Assembly: GCA_017399175.1 (NCBI GenBank)
Contig: JAFQEE010000042.1
Span: 124,001-188,000, forward strand
DNA length: 64,000 nt
Direction of reading: 5' to 3'
Source: Clostridia bacterium
GTDB taxonomy: Bacteria; Bacillota; Clostridia; Oscillospirales; Acutalibacteraceae
Part shown: positions 54,868 to 62,756 of the stretch, one piece after another
How positions within the stretch are numbered: the stretch's first letter is position 1
How the letters are laid out: each line of letters starts with the position of its first letter
Notes under the pieces: model-generated
The model's input: only the letters and a program-made list of their open reading frames with translations
What the model was told of the DNA's origin: nothing
Database searches by the model: none
Made by a program: the position numbers and the translations under genes

Positions 54868-55848
54868 TTCGTTCTTATTGATTTTGATTTGAGAAAGAGG
54901 ATTTGATTCAGATGCTTTTTTGAGTTGTTCATCAACAATATGAGTGTATATTTCTGTTGTACCTAAATTTTCGTGGCCAAGAATATCTTTTAATATAAGC
55001 ACATCAACATTGCCGTGTTGGTACATAAGAGTTGCTGCAGTGTGTCTTAATTTATGGACAGAATAACCTTCAAGACCACATTTTTCAAGACAATCATAAA
55101 CTATATGTTGAACGGTTTTAGGGCTTATACGCTTGTTTCTGCTACTTAAAAATAATGCATTACGGTCAGCAGCTGCAACTCCGTCAACAGGTCTTACAGC
55201 CATATATTGAGCATAAGCATCAAGACAAGCATCATTAAGATAAATAGTTCGTTCTTTATTACCTTTACCTGTAACTCTTAATGTATGGTCATCTCTTATG
55301 TCATTATAATTCAAACTTACAAGCTCGGACAAACGCAAACCGCAATTAAGAAAAAAGACAAGAATGCAGTAATCTCGTTCTTTATGTTTTCCATCAACTG
55401 ATTTTAATAGTTTAATACTCTCTTCAAGTGTAAGATACTTGGGGAGAGATTTTTTTAATTTAGGAGAATCAAGAACTTCCATAGGATTACTTTCGATTAT
55501 ATTCTTCTGTTTATCAAGATATTTAAAGAATGTACGCAGACAAGAAACCTTTCTTGCTCTCGCTGCTTCCTGATTATCCCTTTCGTTTTTACAGTAGGAG
55601 AGGAAAGCATAAGCATCGTTCAATGTTACGCTCTTTACAAATTCATTATCAATATCAAGAATATCAATATCTTCAAATTCAGTGGAGGAGGGGACTAAAC
55701 CCCTGTAATATTTTAGGAATTTGAAAAACAATCGTAAATCAGAACTGTATTCTTCAATAGTTAATGTGGATTTATTTTTTATTACATCAAGGTAAACTAA
55801 AAAATCCTTGATTATAATTGGAAGACCAACAAAATTTATTTTTTTCAT
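54859..55848 (-). CDS. xerD: Tyrosine site-specific recombinase (XerC/XerD type)
   Basis: 329 aa. SAM-like core-binding domain (about 12-115) and catalytic domain with the full set of residues: Arg172 (CGLRLSEL), Lys195 (TGKGNKER), His265 and Arg268 (HKLRHTAATL), His292 (ILGHENLG) and Tyr301 (TEIYTH). About 30 residues longer than typical XerD (about 298 aa), mostly in the N-domain. No phage genes are nearby, so it is probably the chromosome-dimer resolvase or a paralogue. GGAGG ribosome binding site, preceded by a 15-base palindrome. Confidence 0.85.
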   Translation of the reverse strand: MKKINFVGLPIIIKDFLVYLDVIKNKSTLTIEEYSSDLRLFFKFLKYYRGLVPSSTEFEDIDILDIDNEFVKSVTLNDAYAFLSYCKNERDNQEAARARKVSCLRTFFKYLDKQKNIIESNPMEVLDSPKLKKSLPKYLTLEESIKLLKSVDGKHKERDYCILVFFLNCGLRLSELVSLNYNDIRDDHTLRVTGKGNKERTIYLNDACLDAYAQYMAVRPVDGVAAADRNALFLSSRNKRISPKTVQHIVYDCLEKCGLEGYSVHKLRHTAATLMYQHGNVDVLILKDILGHENLGTTEIYTHIVDEQLKKASESNPLSQIKINKNESN

Positions 55849-56532
55849 ACTACCTCCTGTGAAACCGTTTCACGCGAAATTGTTTTTTCATATGTATTTA
55901 ATATTAAAATAAATGGTTAAATTACTAATGATAATGAATATACTGAATTCACTTATAACAGTGCAAATAGATAAAAGAAAGGTATATTAAATCATTTCTA
56001 TATATAATTATAACACAATTAAAATAGAATGTATCTAATAATCAATTAATCATAGATGATTTATCTGTTTATAATTTTATTAATGGACTATATAAATATA
56101 AATTAATAATCTAATAAAAATACATATTTTATAAGTAATGAATCTAATAATAATTTTTTAAACGATACTTAGTTCATTTAAAAGAAAATTATCGAATTTT
56201 ATTTTTACAAAAAGTACACAATGTTTAAAAAATTAACAAGTGTAGTAATTTAATAATTAAAATAATCTAAAAAAATTTTATGCATCAAAAACGTTTTATT
56301 TCTATACTGAATAAGTGTTCGAATATGAGTTATAAGTCAGATTTTAAGATTATTGGGATATTCAGGCTAAAAAAGCGTTATTTCCCGTATTTTGTATAAT
56401 TTATATCCCCCTATTTGATACAAAATATTTATTTTGTATAATTATATCATAAGTTTTCAACAATGTCAACAATTATTAAAACTTTTCAACATATAGTCAG
56501 TTTTGTATAATCCCCTCATTTTTATATAAAAA
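55849..56532. other. AT-rich non-coding region with repeated TTTTGTATAAT motifs
   Basis: About 680 bases without a credible gene on either strand and clearly more AT-rich than its surroundings. TTTTGTATAAT occurs at 56390-56400, 56432-56442 and 56501-56511. An inverse copy of its TATTTTGTAT part at 56418-56427 makes the palindrome ATACAAAATA/TATTTTGTAT. Two copies are followed by CCCC. Palindrome GTGAAACCGTTTCAC is at 55859-55873, next to the xer ribosome binding site. Each TATAAT could be a -10 box, but no gene follows on the plus strand. An operator cluster, an unannotated RNA or a replication-related site are all possible. Confidence 0.45.
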
Positions 56533-56570
56533 ATTCCATATCCGCCTGACAACTCAAGCGGATATGGAAT
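56533..56570 (-). terminator. Terminator of the HD-domain gene
   Basis: ATTCCATATCCGC (56533-56545) pairs perfectly with GCGGATATGGAAT (56558-56570). The A-run at 56529-56533 gives a T-run on the minus strand. Confidence 0.85.
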
Positions 56571-56576
56571 ACATAA

Positions 56577-57191
56577 TTATAAATTATTTAATTGTAAATA
56601 GTATTGTTTGAATTTTTCCTTGTCGTTTAGTAATTCGTTAATTATATTTTTAAAATTATTGTAGTCTTCATCAATAACATAATTTTTTGCATAACCTGAA
56701 TCACCATATTTTTCTTTTGTATGGTTATAGGCTCGTTCAACAATTTCATCCTGATTCAGATTAGGTTCATATTTTAATGTGTATGAATGAGTTCGTTTTA
56801 AAAATTCATTTACATCGGTTGAACGGTCAGCAGAAGAAATTATTTTACCGTAATCACTTCGTGGAACACTGCCTGATGAAGCTCTATGGTCTTCTATCCC
56901 CTCTTTTATTATGATTCGTTCTTCTTTCGTGAAAAATTCCGTTATATCAATATTATTGTAAAATATTTCTGCAGACACTTTCTCGTGGTTCTTCTTATCA
57001 ATATGGTGACCAATATCGTGAAATGCGGCAATTGTATAAAGCATATCTAAATCAATATTATCAAACTGTTCAGCAAACTTCATACAATGGTCAATAACAT
57101 ATTTAATATGTTCAATTCCATGACCACTTTCATTATTTGAGTATTCAGGGAAAATGTTGTTTTGAATATAATCAATTAGTTCTTTTTTCAT
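56577..57191 (-). CDS. HD-domain phosphohydrolase
   Basis: 204 aa, YfbR/uncharacterised HD group. Metal ligands of the HD superfamily are visible: His28 in GHGIEHIKYV, His58-Asp59 in AAFHDIGHH, and a late Asp in ISSADRSTDV. GIEDHRASSG is a conserved extra His region. Acts on a nucleotide or phosphate ester; substrate unknown. Cytoplasmic. It is followed by a strong terminator and preceded at 15 bp by a GNAT gene, in the same direction. Confidence 0.85.
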   Translation of the reverse strand: MKKELIDYIQNNIFPEYSNNESGHGIEHIKYVIDHCMKFAEQFDNIDLDMLYTIAAFHDIGHHIDKKNHEKVSAEIFYNNIDITEFFTKEERIIIKEGIEDHRASSGSVPRSDYGKIISSADRSTDVNEFLKRTHSYTLKYEPNLNQDEIVERAYNHTKEKYGDSGYAKNYVIDEDYNNFKNIINELLNDKEKFKQYYLQLNNL

Positions 57192-57206
57192 ATAACTTTA
57201 CCAAAT

Positions 57207-57671
57207 TTATTTATCTAACCAACAATACATCTCTTGTGCTTTTGGAGTAAAACCTAGTTTTTCATACAGTTTTATTGCTTTTGGGTTATTTATAAGAACA
57301 TCAAGATTTATAAAGTTACAATCTTGGTCTTTAGCCCATTCTTTCGCAAAATTCATAAGAGCAGTTCCAAAACCTTTATTGCGTTGGGTTTCAGTTACAA
57401 TTATATCCATTATGTAACAGAACTTTCCGGGAATTAAAAACTCAAAGTCAGGTCTTATTTTAGCCTGAAGTAGAATAAATCCAACAACTTCACCATTATT
57501 TTCATATACAAGGATATCAGAATTTTCATTAGAAATAGTATTTTCAAGAAATTCTGTTTTTTGGTCGCCCTCTTTTATGAAATCAGGTATCATTTCAGAC
57601 ATTTCCTTAAATTGTTCACGATACAATCTTGCTATTGCAGCTATATCATCAATTGTTGCTATTCTAACCAT
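57207..57671 (-). CDS. GNAT family N-acetyltransferase
   Basis: 154 aa. N-terminal VRIATIDDIAAIARLYREQF, the acetyl-CoA-binding motif A DIIVTETQRNKGFGTALMNF (Q/R-x-x-G-x-G/A) near residue 98, and the C-terminal INLDVLINNPKAIKLYEKLGF. The substrate is unknown; similar proteins acetylate small amines or protein N-termini. ATG at 57671 has AAAGGTAG upstream; a longer start at 57686 overlaps that site and the end of the sigma-factor gene. Confidence 0.88.
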   Translation of the reverse strand: MVRIATIDDIAAIARLYREQFKEMSEMIPDFIKEGDQKTEFLENTISNENSDILVYENNGEVVGFILLQAKIRPDFEFLIPGKFCYIMDIIVTETQRNKGFGTALMNFAKEWAKDQDCNFINLDVLINNPKAIKLYEKLGFTPKAQEMYCWLDK

Positions 57672-57682
57672 AATACTACCTT

Positions 57683-58150
57683 TCAATTAGAATTGTTTAT
57701 CTTTTTTCTTATGTTATCTAAATATGTACGAATTGTTGAAGCAGACAAACCAAGTTTTTTACCTATTTGAGTGCTGTTATAACCCTCAACTTTCAGTTCA
57801 ACAATTCTTCTTTCGCGTTTAGTAAGTTTCTTTAGAATTTCTGTTGATTCAACATCTTTAGAAAAATCATAATTATCGATATAATTGTATAATTCATCAA
57901 AAGAAACATAAGAAATTACATTTTCTATTATTTGTTTCTTTCTATAATAATCGTACAATACACTTTTTGCAACCGTAAAAACTAATGTTTTTGGTGAACG
58001 GATTTTATCAATACATGATATATATGTTATCAATTTGACAAAAGTCTGTTGTGTAAGGTCTTCGGCATTGTCTTGATTTGTCTTCTTACAAAAATATTTA
58101 TATACGGCTGAATAATATTCTTCGTATAAATTTTGAATATTGTTATTCAT
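57683..58150 (-). CDS. Sigma-70 family RNA polymerase sigma factor (ECF-like)
   Basis: 155 aa. Region 2 (about 5-75: LYEEYYSAVYKYFCKKTNQDNAEDLTQQTF in parts, then TLVFTVAKSVLYDYYRKK, the usual region 2.3-2.4 helix) and region 4 (about 100-150: LTKRERRIVELKVEGYNST, IGKKLGLSASTIRTYLDNI helix-turn-helix). No membrane anti-sigma gene adjoins. The hypothetical gene directly upstream is soluble and may be functionally linked. ATG at 58150 is used; a GTG at 58162 is possible, and neither has a clear ribosome binding site. Confidence 0.85.
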   Translation of the reverse strand: MNNNIQNLYEEYYSAVYKYFCKKTNQDNAEDLTQQTFVKLITYISCIDKIRSPKTLVFTVAKSVLYDYYRKKQIIENVISYVSFDELYNYIDNYDFSKDVESTEILKKLTKRERRIVELKVEGYNSTQIGKKLGLSASTIRTYLDNIRKKINNSN

Positions 58151-58154
58151 AGCA

Positions 58155-58829
58155 TTATTCACTTACTATTTTATTGCCTACACAAGACCTTGCTTGAATA
58201 CACCCTTTTACATTTTTATTACATTTAATTTTATTACCTGCAAAAAACTGAAGATTCTTTTCGACAATTATTTCTTCGGTAATATCATTATTAAAAGTTA
58301 TTGTGTCACCTGCAGCAATAAGTGTACCATCTTCTACATTACGGATAAATGATGCATCAATATTAATTTTATTTGAGAATAATTTTACTTTATTTTCATC
58401 AAAATCCATTTCAAAAATAAGACCATTTTCCATAAGACATTGACCATTATTTTGAAGTCCTGATTTTTTCAATACAATACCGTTTACAATGTATTGTGAA
58501 TTTTCGTTTTCAATCATTTGTCCGATAATGACAATCCCATTGAAAACTCCAACAGTATTATCAGCTAATTTTATACTTGAAAGTGATGTTACACCATTAA
58601 ACATAGCAATCTTTTTATCAATTGGTAAATTAAGCTTAAAACCAACTGCATCAAGTTTTATCTTCGAAAAAGCTTCAATAAATTCACTACTTGGATTTTC
58701 AGGGAGAATCAACAAAGCAACCGCTTCAATAGATTTAATATTGTTTAGAGCTTGAGGAGTGTATTCTCTCAAATCAACAACTGCCTGTGCTTCAATAGAT
58801 TGTTTTTTCTTAAAAATGTTTTTAAACAT
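58155..58829 (-). CDS. Hypothetical protein with repeated beta-strand pattern
   Basis: 224 aa, soluble, not recognised. A basic N-terminus (FKNIFKKKQ) is followed by alternating hydrophobic strands with recurring asparagine-glycine turns (FNGVTSLSS, FNGIVIIGQ, VNGIVLKKSG, NNGQCLMENG). The end reads GTLIAAGDTITFNNDI and GNKIKCNKNVKGCIQARSCVGNKI, so a right-handed beta-helix or bactofilin-like fold is plausible. It is the first gene upstream of an ECF-like sigma factor and may be its partner or co-regulated. ATG at 58829 has GGTGG eight bases upstream. Confidence 0.6.
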   Translation of the reverse strand: MFKNIFKKKQSIEAQAVVDLREYTPQALNNIKSIEAVALLILPENPSSEFIEAFSKIKLDAVGFKLNLPIDKKIAMFNGVTSLSSIKLADNTVGVFNGIVIIGQMIENENSQYIVNGIVLKKSGLQNNGQCLMENGLIFEMDFDENKVKLFSNKINIDASFIRNVEDGTLIAAGDTITFNNDITEEIIVEKNLQFFAGNKIKCNKNVKGCIQARSCVGNKIVSE

Positions 58830-58878
58830 AATTTTTACCACCTTTCACTATATAAGACGAATGAATAACTAAAAGTGT

Positions 58879-59361
58879 CTATAACAATTTTAAAATTACT
58901 TTCCACTCTCCTATCAATCTTTCTAAATTCCATCCTGCGTTTGCAGGAGAAGTTGACGGAAGACATATTGCATTTCGGTTTATTTTATCACGAATATATT
59001 TATTATAATATTTTTCTGCTGTTTTTCCGTTAACAAATATTTGTTTTATGTCAGCACTATCAAGAATTTCTGTTAAATCATTTGCGACAACATTTTTAAT
59101 CGAGCTGTCTGAACTGCCTGTGATATCGCAAGATGCGATTACATCCCATAAAGCTATGTTATTTGAGAGTAAAAAGCTTCTTTTTTCTTCAATTGTCGTA
59201 GGGGTTTCTGCACCTAAAACGGATGAAATGACTTTCCAAAATCTGTTCTGCGGATGGCCATAGAAAAACATCTGCTCACGGGACTTTACAGACGGAAAAC
59301 TACCTAAAATTAGTATTTTTGAATCTTTATCATATAAAGGTGGAAATGGATGTTGTGGCAT
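58879..59361 (-). CDS. DNA-deoxyinosine glycosylase (UDG superfamily)
   Basis: 160 aa. Matches the hypoxanthine-DNA glycosylase family (UDG family 6): ILILGSFPSVKSREQMFFYG followed by HPQNRFWKVI at the N-terminus, ALWDVIASCDITGSSDSSI, and the C-terminal LPSTSPANAGW motif that supplies the leucine-loop Ser/Pro. It removes hypoxanthine (deaminated adenine) and perhaps uracil from DNA. It sits in a series of small housekeeping-type genes on the minus strand, 12 bp after a GNAT gene. Confidence 0.85.
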   Translation of the reverse strand: MPQHPFPPLYDKDSKILILGSFPSVKSREQMFFYGHPQNRFWKVISSVLGAETPTTIEEKRSFLLSNNIALWDVIASCDITGSSDSSIKNVVANDLTEILDSADIKQIFVNGKTAEKYYNKYIRDKINRNAICLPSTSPANAGWNLERLIGEWKVILKLL

Positions 59362-59373
59362 AATTATTCTCCA

Positions 59374-59886
59374 TTAATTTCTTTTCAACAACAAATCATA
59401 TTCATAACTGTTGCCCTGATAACTTTCTTTTATTCTTGCGATAGGTTCAGTAAAACCATACTTTTCATATATATAACGAGCTCTCAAATTATCATCTTCA
59501 ACACCGACAGTAAACTCACTACAACCATTTTCTTTAAGAATATCCAATACATTTTCAAGTAAGAACTTGCCATAACCTTTATTTTGATATTTTTTATGAA
59601 TACGGAATGCATACAGATATGCTCGTTTGTCCTTCTCTGCAAAACGAATATCATCACTAATGTACTTTACTCTTAATTCACCTATCAACTTTTTGCCAAG
59701 GAACAAAGTAAAAATATCAATTGTTCCTTTTTCAATATCTCTTGTGTTTTCGCAAATCATCTCATTGACATCTTTGTATTTGCAAAGGTTAGTTAAAAGA
59801 GATAACTCTGTTGTTTGAAGACTTCTAAAAGTAATTACTTTTTGTTCGTCATCACGATATTTAGGGTCAAACTTAATTATTTTCAT
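59374..59886 (-). CDS. GNAT family N-acetyltransferase
   Basis: 170 aa. Motif A AFRIHKKYQNKGYGKFLLEN (Q-N-K-G-Y-G) near residue 98 and ARYIYEKYGFTEPIARI near the end. The N-terminal part IIKFDPKYRDDEQKV is unusual. The start overlaps the stop of the P-loop kinase gene by four bases (ATGA), indicating coupling. Substrate unknown. Confidence 0.88.
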   Translation of the reverse strand: MKIIKFDPKYRDDEQKVITFRSLQTTELSLLTNLCKYKDVNEMICENTRDIEKGTIDIFTLFLGKKLIGELRVKYISDDIRFAEKDKRAYLYAFRIHKKYQNKGYGKFLLENVLDILKENGCSEFTVGVEDDNLRARYIYEKYGFTEPIARIKESYQGNSYEYDLLLKRN

Positions 59887-60383
59887 TTATTCTCCTTGTA
59901 TTGTTCAATGAACATATCAGCTTCTTTTCTTGATTTGAATATTATTACTTGTTTTTCATCTTTGTATTTTTTAAGCAACTCATAAATATACGGTAATGTG
60001 TCATTGGGAAATTCTTCAATAAATTGTTTGAATTCCGGGTCTAATTCTGTTTCTAACCAAGGCAACTCATAACGACCTTTTCCAATTCTTTCGGTTGCAC
60101 CTTGAATACAAACATCTGTCGTTAAATCAAATAGAAAAACTGTGTCACACTCTTTAAGTCGAGTTTCTATTGTTCTTTTATAATTACCGTCAATTATCCA
60201 CATATCTTCATTAAATATTTCAAATATTCTTTTATCAAATTCTTCTCTTGGAATATGGGTTTTATCAGGCTTGTGCCATATAGCATCTAGATAATATAAC
60301 GGTAAACCTGTGCATTTATTCAATTTTTCAGCAAAAGTTGTTTTACCTGAACCGGGACAACCGATTACAATTACTTTTTCCAT
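59883..60383 (-). CDS. P-loop nucleotide/small-molecule kinase (adenylate-kinase-like)
   Basis: 166 aa. Walker A GCPGSGKTTFAEKL (residues 8-21), LDAIWHKPDKT and WIIDGNYKRTIETRL, the pattern of FlaR/topology-modulation-like kinases, and RIGKGRYELPW. These proteins resemble adenylate kinase or shikimate kinase without proven substrates. It forms a coupled pair with the downstream GNAT, so sequential modification of one compound is conceivable. AGGTGAG ribosome binding site. Confidence 0.8.
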   Translation of the reverse strand: MEKVIVIGCPGSGKTTFAEKLNKCTGLPLYYLDAIWHKPDKTHIPREEFDKRIFEIFNEDMWIIDGNYKRTIETRLKECDTVFLFDLTTDVCIQGATERIGKGRYELPWLETELDPEFKQFIEEFPNDTLPYIYELLKKYKDEKQVIIFKSRKEADMFIEQYKENK

Positions 60384-60401
60384 AAACTCACCTAAAATTA
60401 T

Positions 60402-60425
60402 GGCACCTCCATATAAGGAGATGCC
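60402..60425 (-). terminator. Hairpin after the 62-aa gene
   Basis: GGCACCTCC (60402-60410) pairs with GGAGATGCC (60417-60425) with one G-T mismatch pair. Minus-strand T-run is weak (ATAATTTT). It probably ends the radA-side operon. Confidence 0.55.
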
Positions 60426-60437
60426 TGAAAATAAATA

Positions 60438-60626
60438 TTATTTTGCTATCTTTTTAACAACAAAATCTATGCCTTTTTCTGCAGTTTTTGCAAGTTTTTC
60501 AGGTGATGTTTTCTTCTTTTCTTTCAATGGTTGACCATATTTTTTAGTCATTTTAGTAGCTTTTGAGAGAACTATTCCCATTGTGGTTGCTGCACCCATG
60601 TATGCGATAAAATATCCCTTTTTCAT
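60438..60626 (-). CDS. Small hypothetical protein, membrane-edge helix
   Basis: 62 aa, not recognised. A short hydrophobic N-terminal helix (GYFIAYMGAATTMGIVLS, about 4-21) is followed by a Lys-rich cytoplasmic tail (KEKKKTSPEKLAK). It resembles small YtxH-like proteins in layout only. ATG at 60626 has GGTGA upstream; the upstream gene's stop lies two bases before it. A possible end gene of the cwlD-radA operon. Confidence 0.55.
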   Translation of the reverse strand: MKKGYFIAYMGAATTMGIVLSKATKMTKKYGQPLKEKKKTSPEKLAKTAEKGIDFVVKKIAK

Positions 60627-60627
60627 T

Positions 60628-61383
60628 TTAATCACCATCTATTTCCATAATAGGTATTATACTACCTATATCTGTTAAAGGCTTTCCTTTAATATCAATA
60701 TAATTTACATCATTATCATACATGAATTTTTTGATTTTGTCAAAGTCTGAATGTAATGTTAAATCTCCATTAAATAGTAATGTGTTTTTATCTATCAATC
60801 CACAGCATCCACCAATAAACCCGTAGTCGTATTTATTTATGTGTACGCTCCCCTTTTCAACTAGCAATGAATTTATATTATCATACTGTAAAACAGCGTT
60901 ATAGACCGAAATATCATCAGTTATAATGGTATTGCTTTTACAAATACAAACAGAACATTTTGAATAACCTTGTTTTACATCAATAATCGCTTTTTTAGGT
61001 AACAAATCAATTATTTCTTTTGTCAAAATCGACTTATTGCAGATAATATAATCACCAATATCTGCAAAATTCAACAGACAATCATTTGGATATGGAGATT
61101 TAATGTTTTCTATTATAACTGATTTCCCGTTGTTATCTTCTATAAACTTACAAAGTTCGATTTGATGCTTGTCCGACAAAAAAGTAGATTTCCCGATATA
61201 ATTCGCAAGTATATCAGCGTGACGACATACAGGAGTGTCTAAAAACTGGTTTTCAACAATATTTATGACTTTAATCGATAAATCGTTAAAAGCGTTTTTA
61301 AGGGCAATATCGTCAACATCTGCATATACGGTTGTAACTTTATTTTCAGGAAGATTAGGATCTTCTAAAAATCTTTTTTTCAA
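60628..61383 (-). CDS. DUF6873-like GME-fold protein
   Basis: 251 aa. FLDTPVCRHADILANYIG, GYSKCSVCICKSNTIITDD and DYGFIGGCCGLIDKNTLLFNGDL are regularly spaced, as in proteins with the guanidino-modifying-enzyme (pentein) fold. The His-Ala-Asp and Cys-Cys-Gly positions are where catalytic residues of that fold would be. I assign this from resemblance to DUF6873 proteins, without alignment. The start overlaps the radA stop by four bases, so it is co-translated with radA, but there is no known link between them. Confidence 0.6.
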   Translation of the reverse strand: MKKRFLEDPNLPENKVTTVYADVDDIALKNAFNDLSIKVINIVENQFLDTPVCRHADILANYIGKSTFLSDKHQIELCKFIEDNNGKSVIIENIKSPYPNDCLLNFADIGDYIICNKSILTKEIIDLLPKKAIIDVKQGYSKCSVCICKSNTIITDDISVYNAVLQYDNINSLLVEKGSVHINKYDYGFIGGCCGLIDKNTLLFNGDLTLHSDFDKIKKFMYDNDVNYIDIKGKPLTDIGSIIPIMEIDGD

Positions 61384-62756
61384 TTCATAATCGCCTCGAA
61401 TGCTTGTCTGATATTTTTTGCTGGTACAATTTCGATTTCATTAAAAAGATATTTTGGTAACTTTGAATAATCGTGATATGGAATAACACATTTTTCAAAA
61501 CCCAATTTAGCTGCTTCTTTAATTCTCTGTTCGCAGGAATTTACTGAACGAATTTCCCCTGCTAATCCTATTTCACCGAATGCAAGTGTTTTTTCAGGTA
61601 CTACAACATCTTTAAGGCTTGAAACAATAGCAAGTGCTATTGATAAATCGGCTGCAGTTTCATCAATTCGCAATCCGCCGATTACATTTGTATAACAGTC
61701 CATATTTCCGAGGAAATATCCACATCGTTTTTCAAGAACCGCAATAAGCATAGCCATTCTGTTATATTCAATACCTGTTGCCATTCTTCTTGGATTACCA
61801 AACCCACTTGGAGTTACAAGACTCTGTACTTCAGCAAGAATCGGTCTTGAGCCCTCCATTAAACAAGCAACGCAAGTACCTGATACATTTGTCGGTTTAC
61901 CTGAAATAAGCATCATAGATGGGTTTTCGACCTCACAAAGACCATTATCAAGCATTTCAAAAACACCAATTTCATTTGTTGAACCAAAACGGTTTTTAAC
62001 TGCTCTTAAAATTCTGTATGATGTGTTTCTGTCACCCTCAAAATATAATACACAGTCAACAATATGTTCAAGAACTTTTGGCCCTGCAATATTACCGTCT
62101 TTATTTACATGTCCTACAAGAAAAATAGGAATATTAGATATTTTTGCTGTTCTTGTAAAAAGATTTGTAGATTCCCTTACCTGTGTGACACTTCCCGGTG
62201 ATGAATTAAGCTCGCTGATTTCCATTGTCTGAATCGAGTCAATAATTACTACATCAGGTTTTTCAGTATGAATGTACTCGCAAATGTATTGTGCATCAGT
62301 TTCACATAGTACTGAGAGATTTTCGGTCATCACAGACAATCTTGATGCACGAAGTTTAATCTGATGCGCAGATTCTTCACCTGAAACATACAATATTTTC
62401 AAGCCTTCGCCTAAGTACTGACATATCTGCAAAAGAATCGTTGATTTACCGATACCCGGGTCACCACTTAAAAGCACAACAGAGCCTTTGACAAGTCCAC
62501 CACCGAGCACGCGATTCAACTCTTTAAGTCCTGTATTATATCTGTGACCTGTATCAGCAGTTATCTCATTAAGTGGATATGCTCTACTACGATTAGAACC
62601 AACAAGACTTTTTGATAATGGTTTATCCTTTACAATCGTTTTAATTTCTTCGTTAAGAGTATTCCACTCGTTGCAACTTGGACATTGACCGAGCCAACGA
62701 GGAGTTTCATAACCGCATTCGCTACAAATATATACTGATTTAGACTTCTGAGCCAT
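61380..62756 (-). CDS. radA: DNA repair protein RadA
   Basis: RecA-like branch-migration helicase, 458 aa. Zinc ribbon with Cys11, Cys14, Cys25 and Cys28, Walker A GDPGIGKST (98-106), the RadA-specific KNRFGS motif near residue 255, and a C-terminal Lon-protease-like domain (about 290-455, LRIDETAADLSIALAIVSS). GGAGG six bases before the ATG. Overlaps cwlD by 17 bases. Confidence 0.97.
   Translation of the reverse strand: MAQKSKSVYICSECGYETPRWLGQCPSCNEWNTLNEEIKTIVKDKPLSKSLVGSNRSRAYPLNEITADTGHRYNTGLKELNRVLGGGLVKGSVVLLSGDPGIGKSTILLQICQYLGEGLKILYVSGEESAHQIKLRASRLSVMTENLSVLCETDAQYICEYIHTEKPDVVIIDSIQTMEISELNSSPGSVTQVRESTNLFTRTAKISNIPIFLVGHVNKDGNIAGPKVLEHIVDCVLYFEGDRNTSYRILRAVKNRFGSTNEIGVFEMLDNGLCEVENPSMMLISGKPTNVSGTCVACLMEGSRPILAEVQSLVTPSGFGNPRRMATGIEYNRMAMLIAVLEKRCGYFLGNMDCYTNVIGGLRIDETAADLSIALAIVSSLKDVVVPEKTLAFGEIGLAGEIRSVNSCEQRIKEAAKLGFEKCVIPYHDYSKLPKYLFNEIEIVPAKNIRQAFEAIMN

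Noticed and set aside
55866..55881. parS-like sequence near the xer gene
   Set aside because: Only about 12 of 16 positions match and the overlap with a leader palindrome gives a simpler explanation.
56453..56495. TTTTCAACA repeats as possible DnaA boxes in the AT-rich region
   Set aside because: At least two mismatches to the DnaA box in each, and no dnaA/dnaN/recF neighbours.
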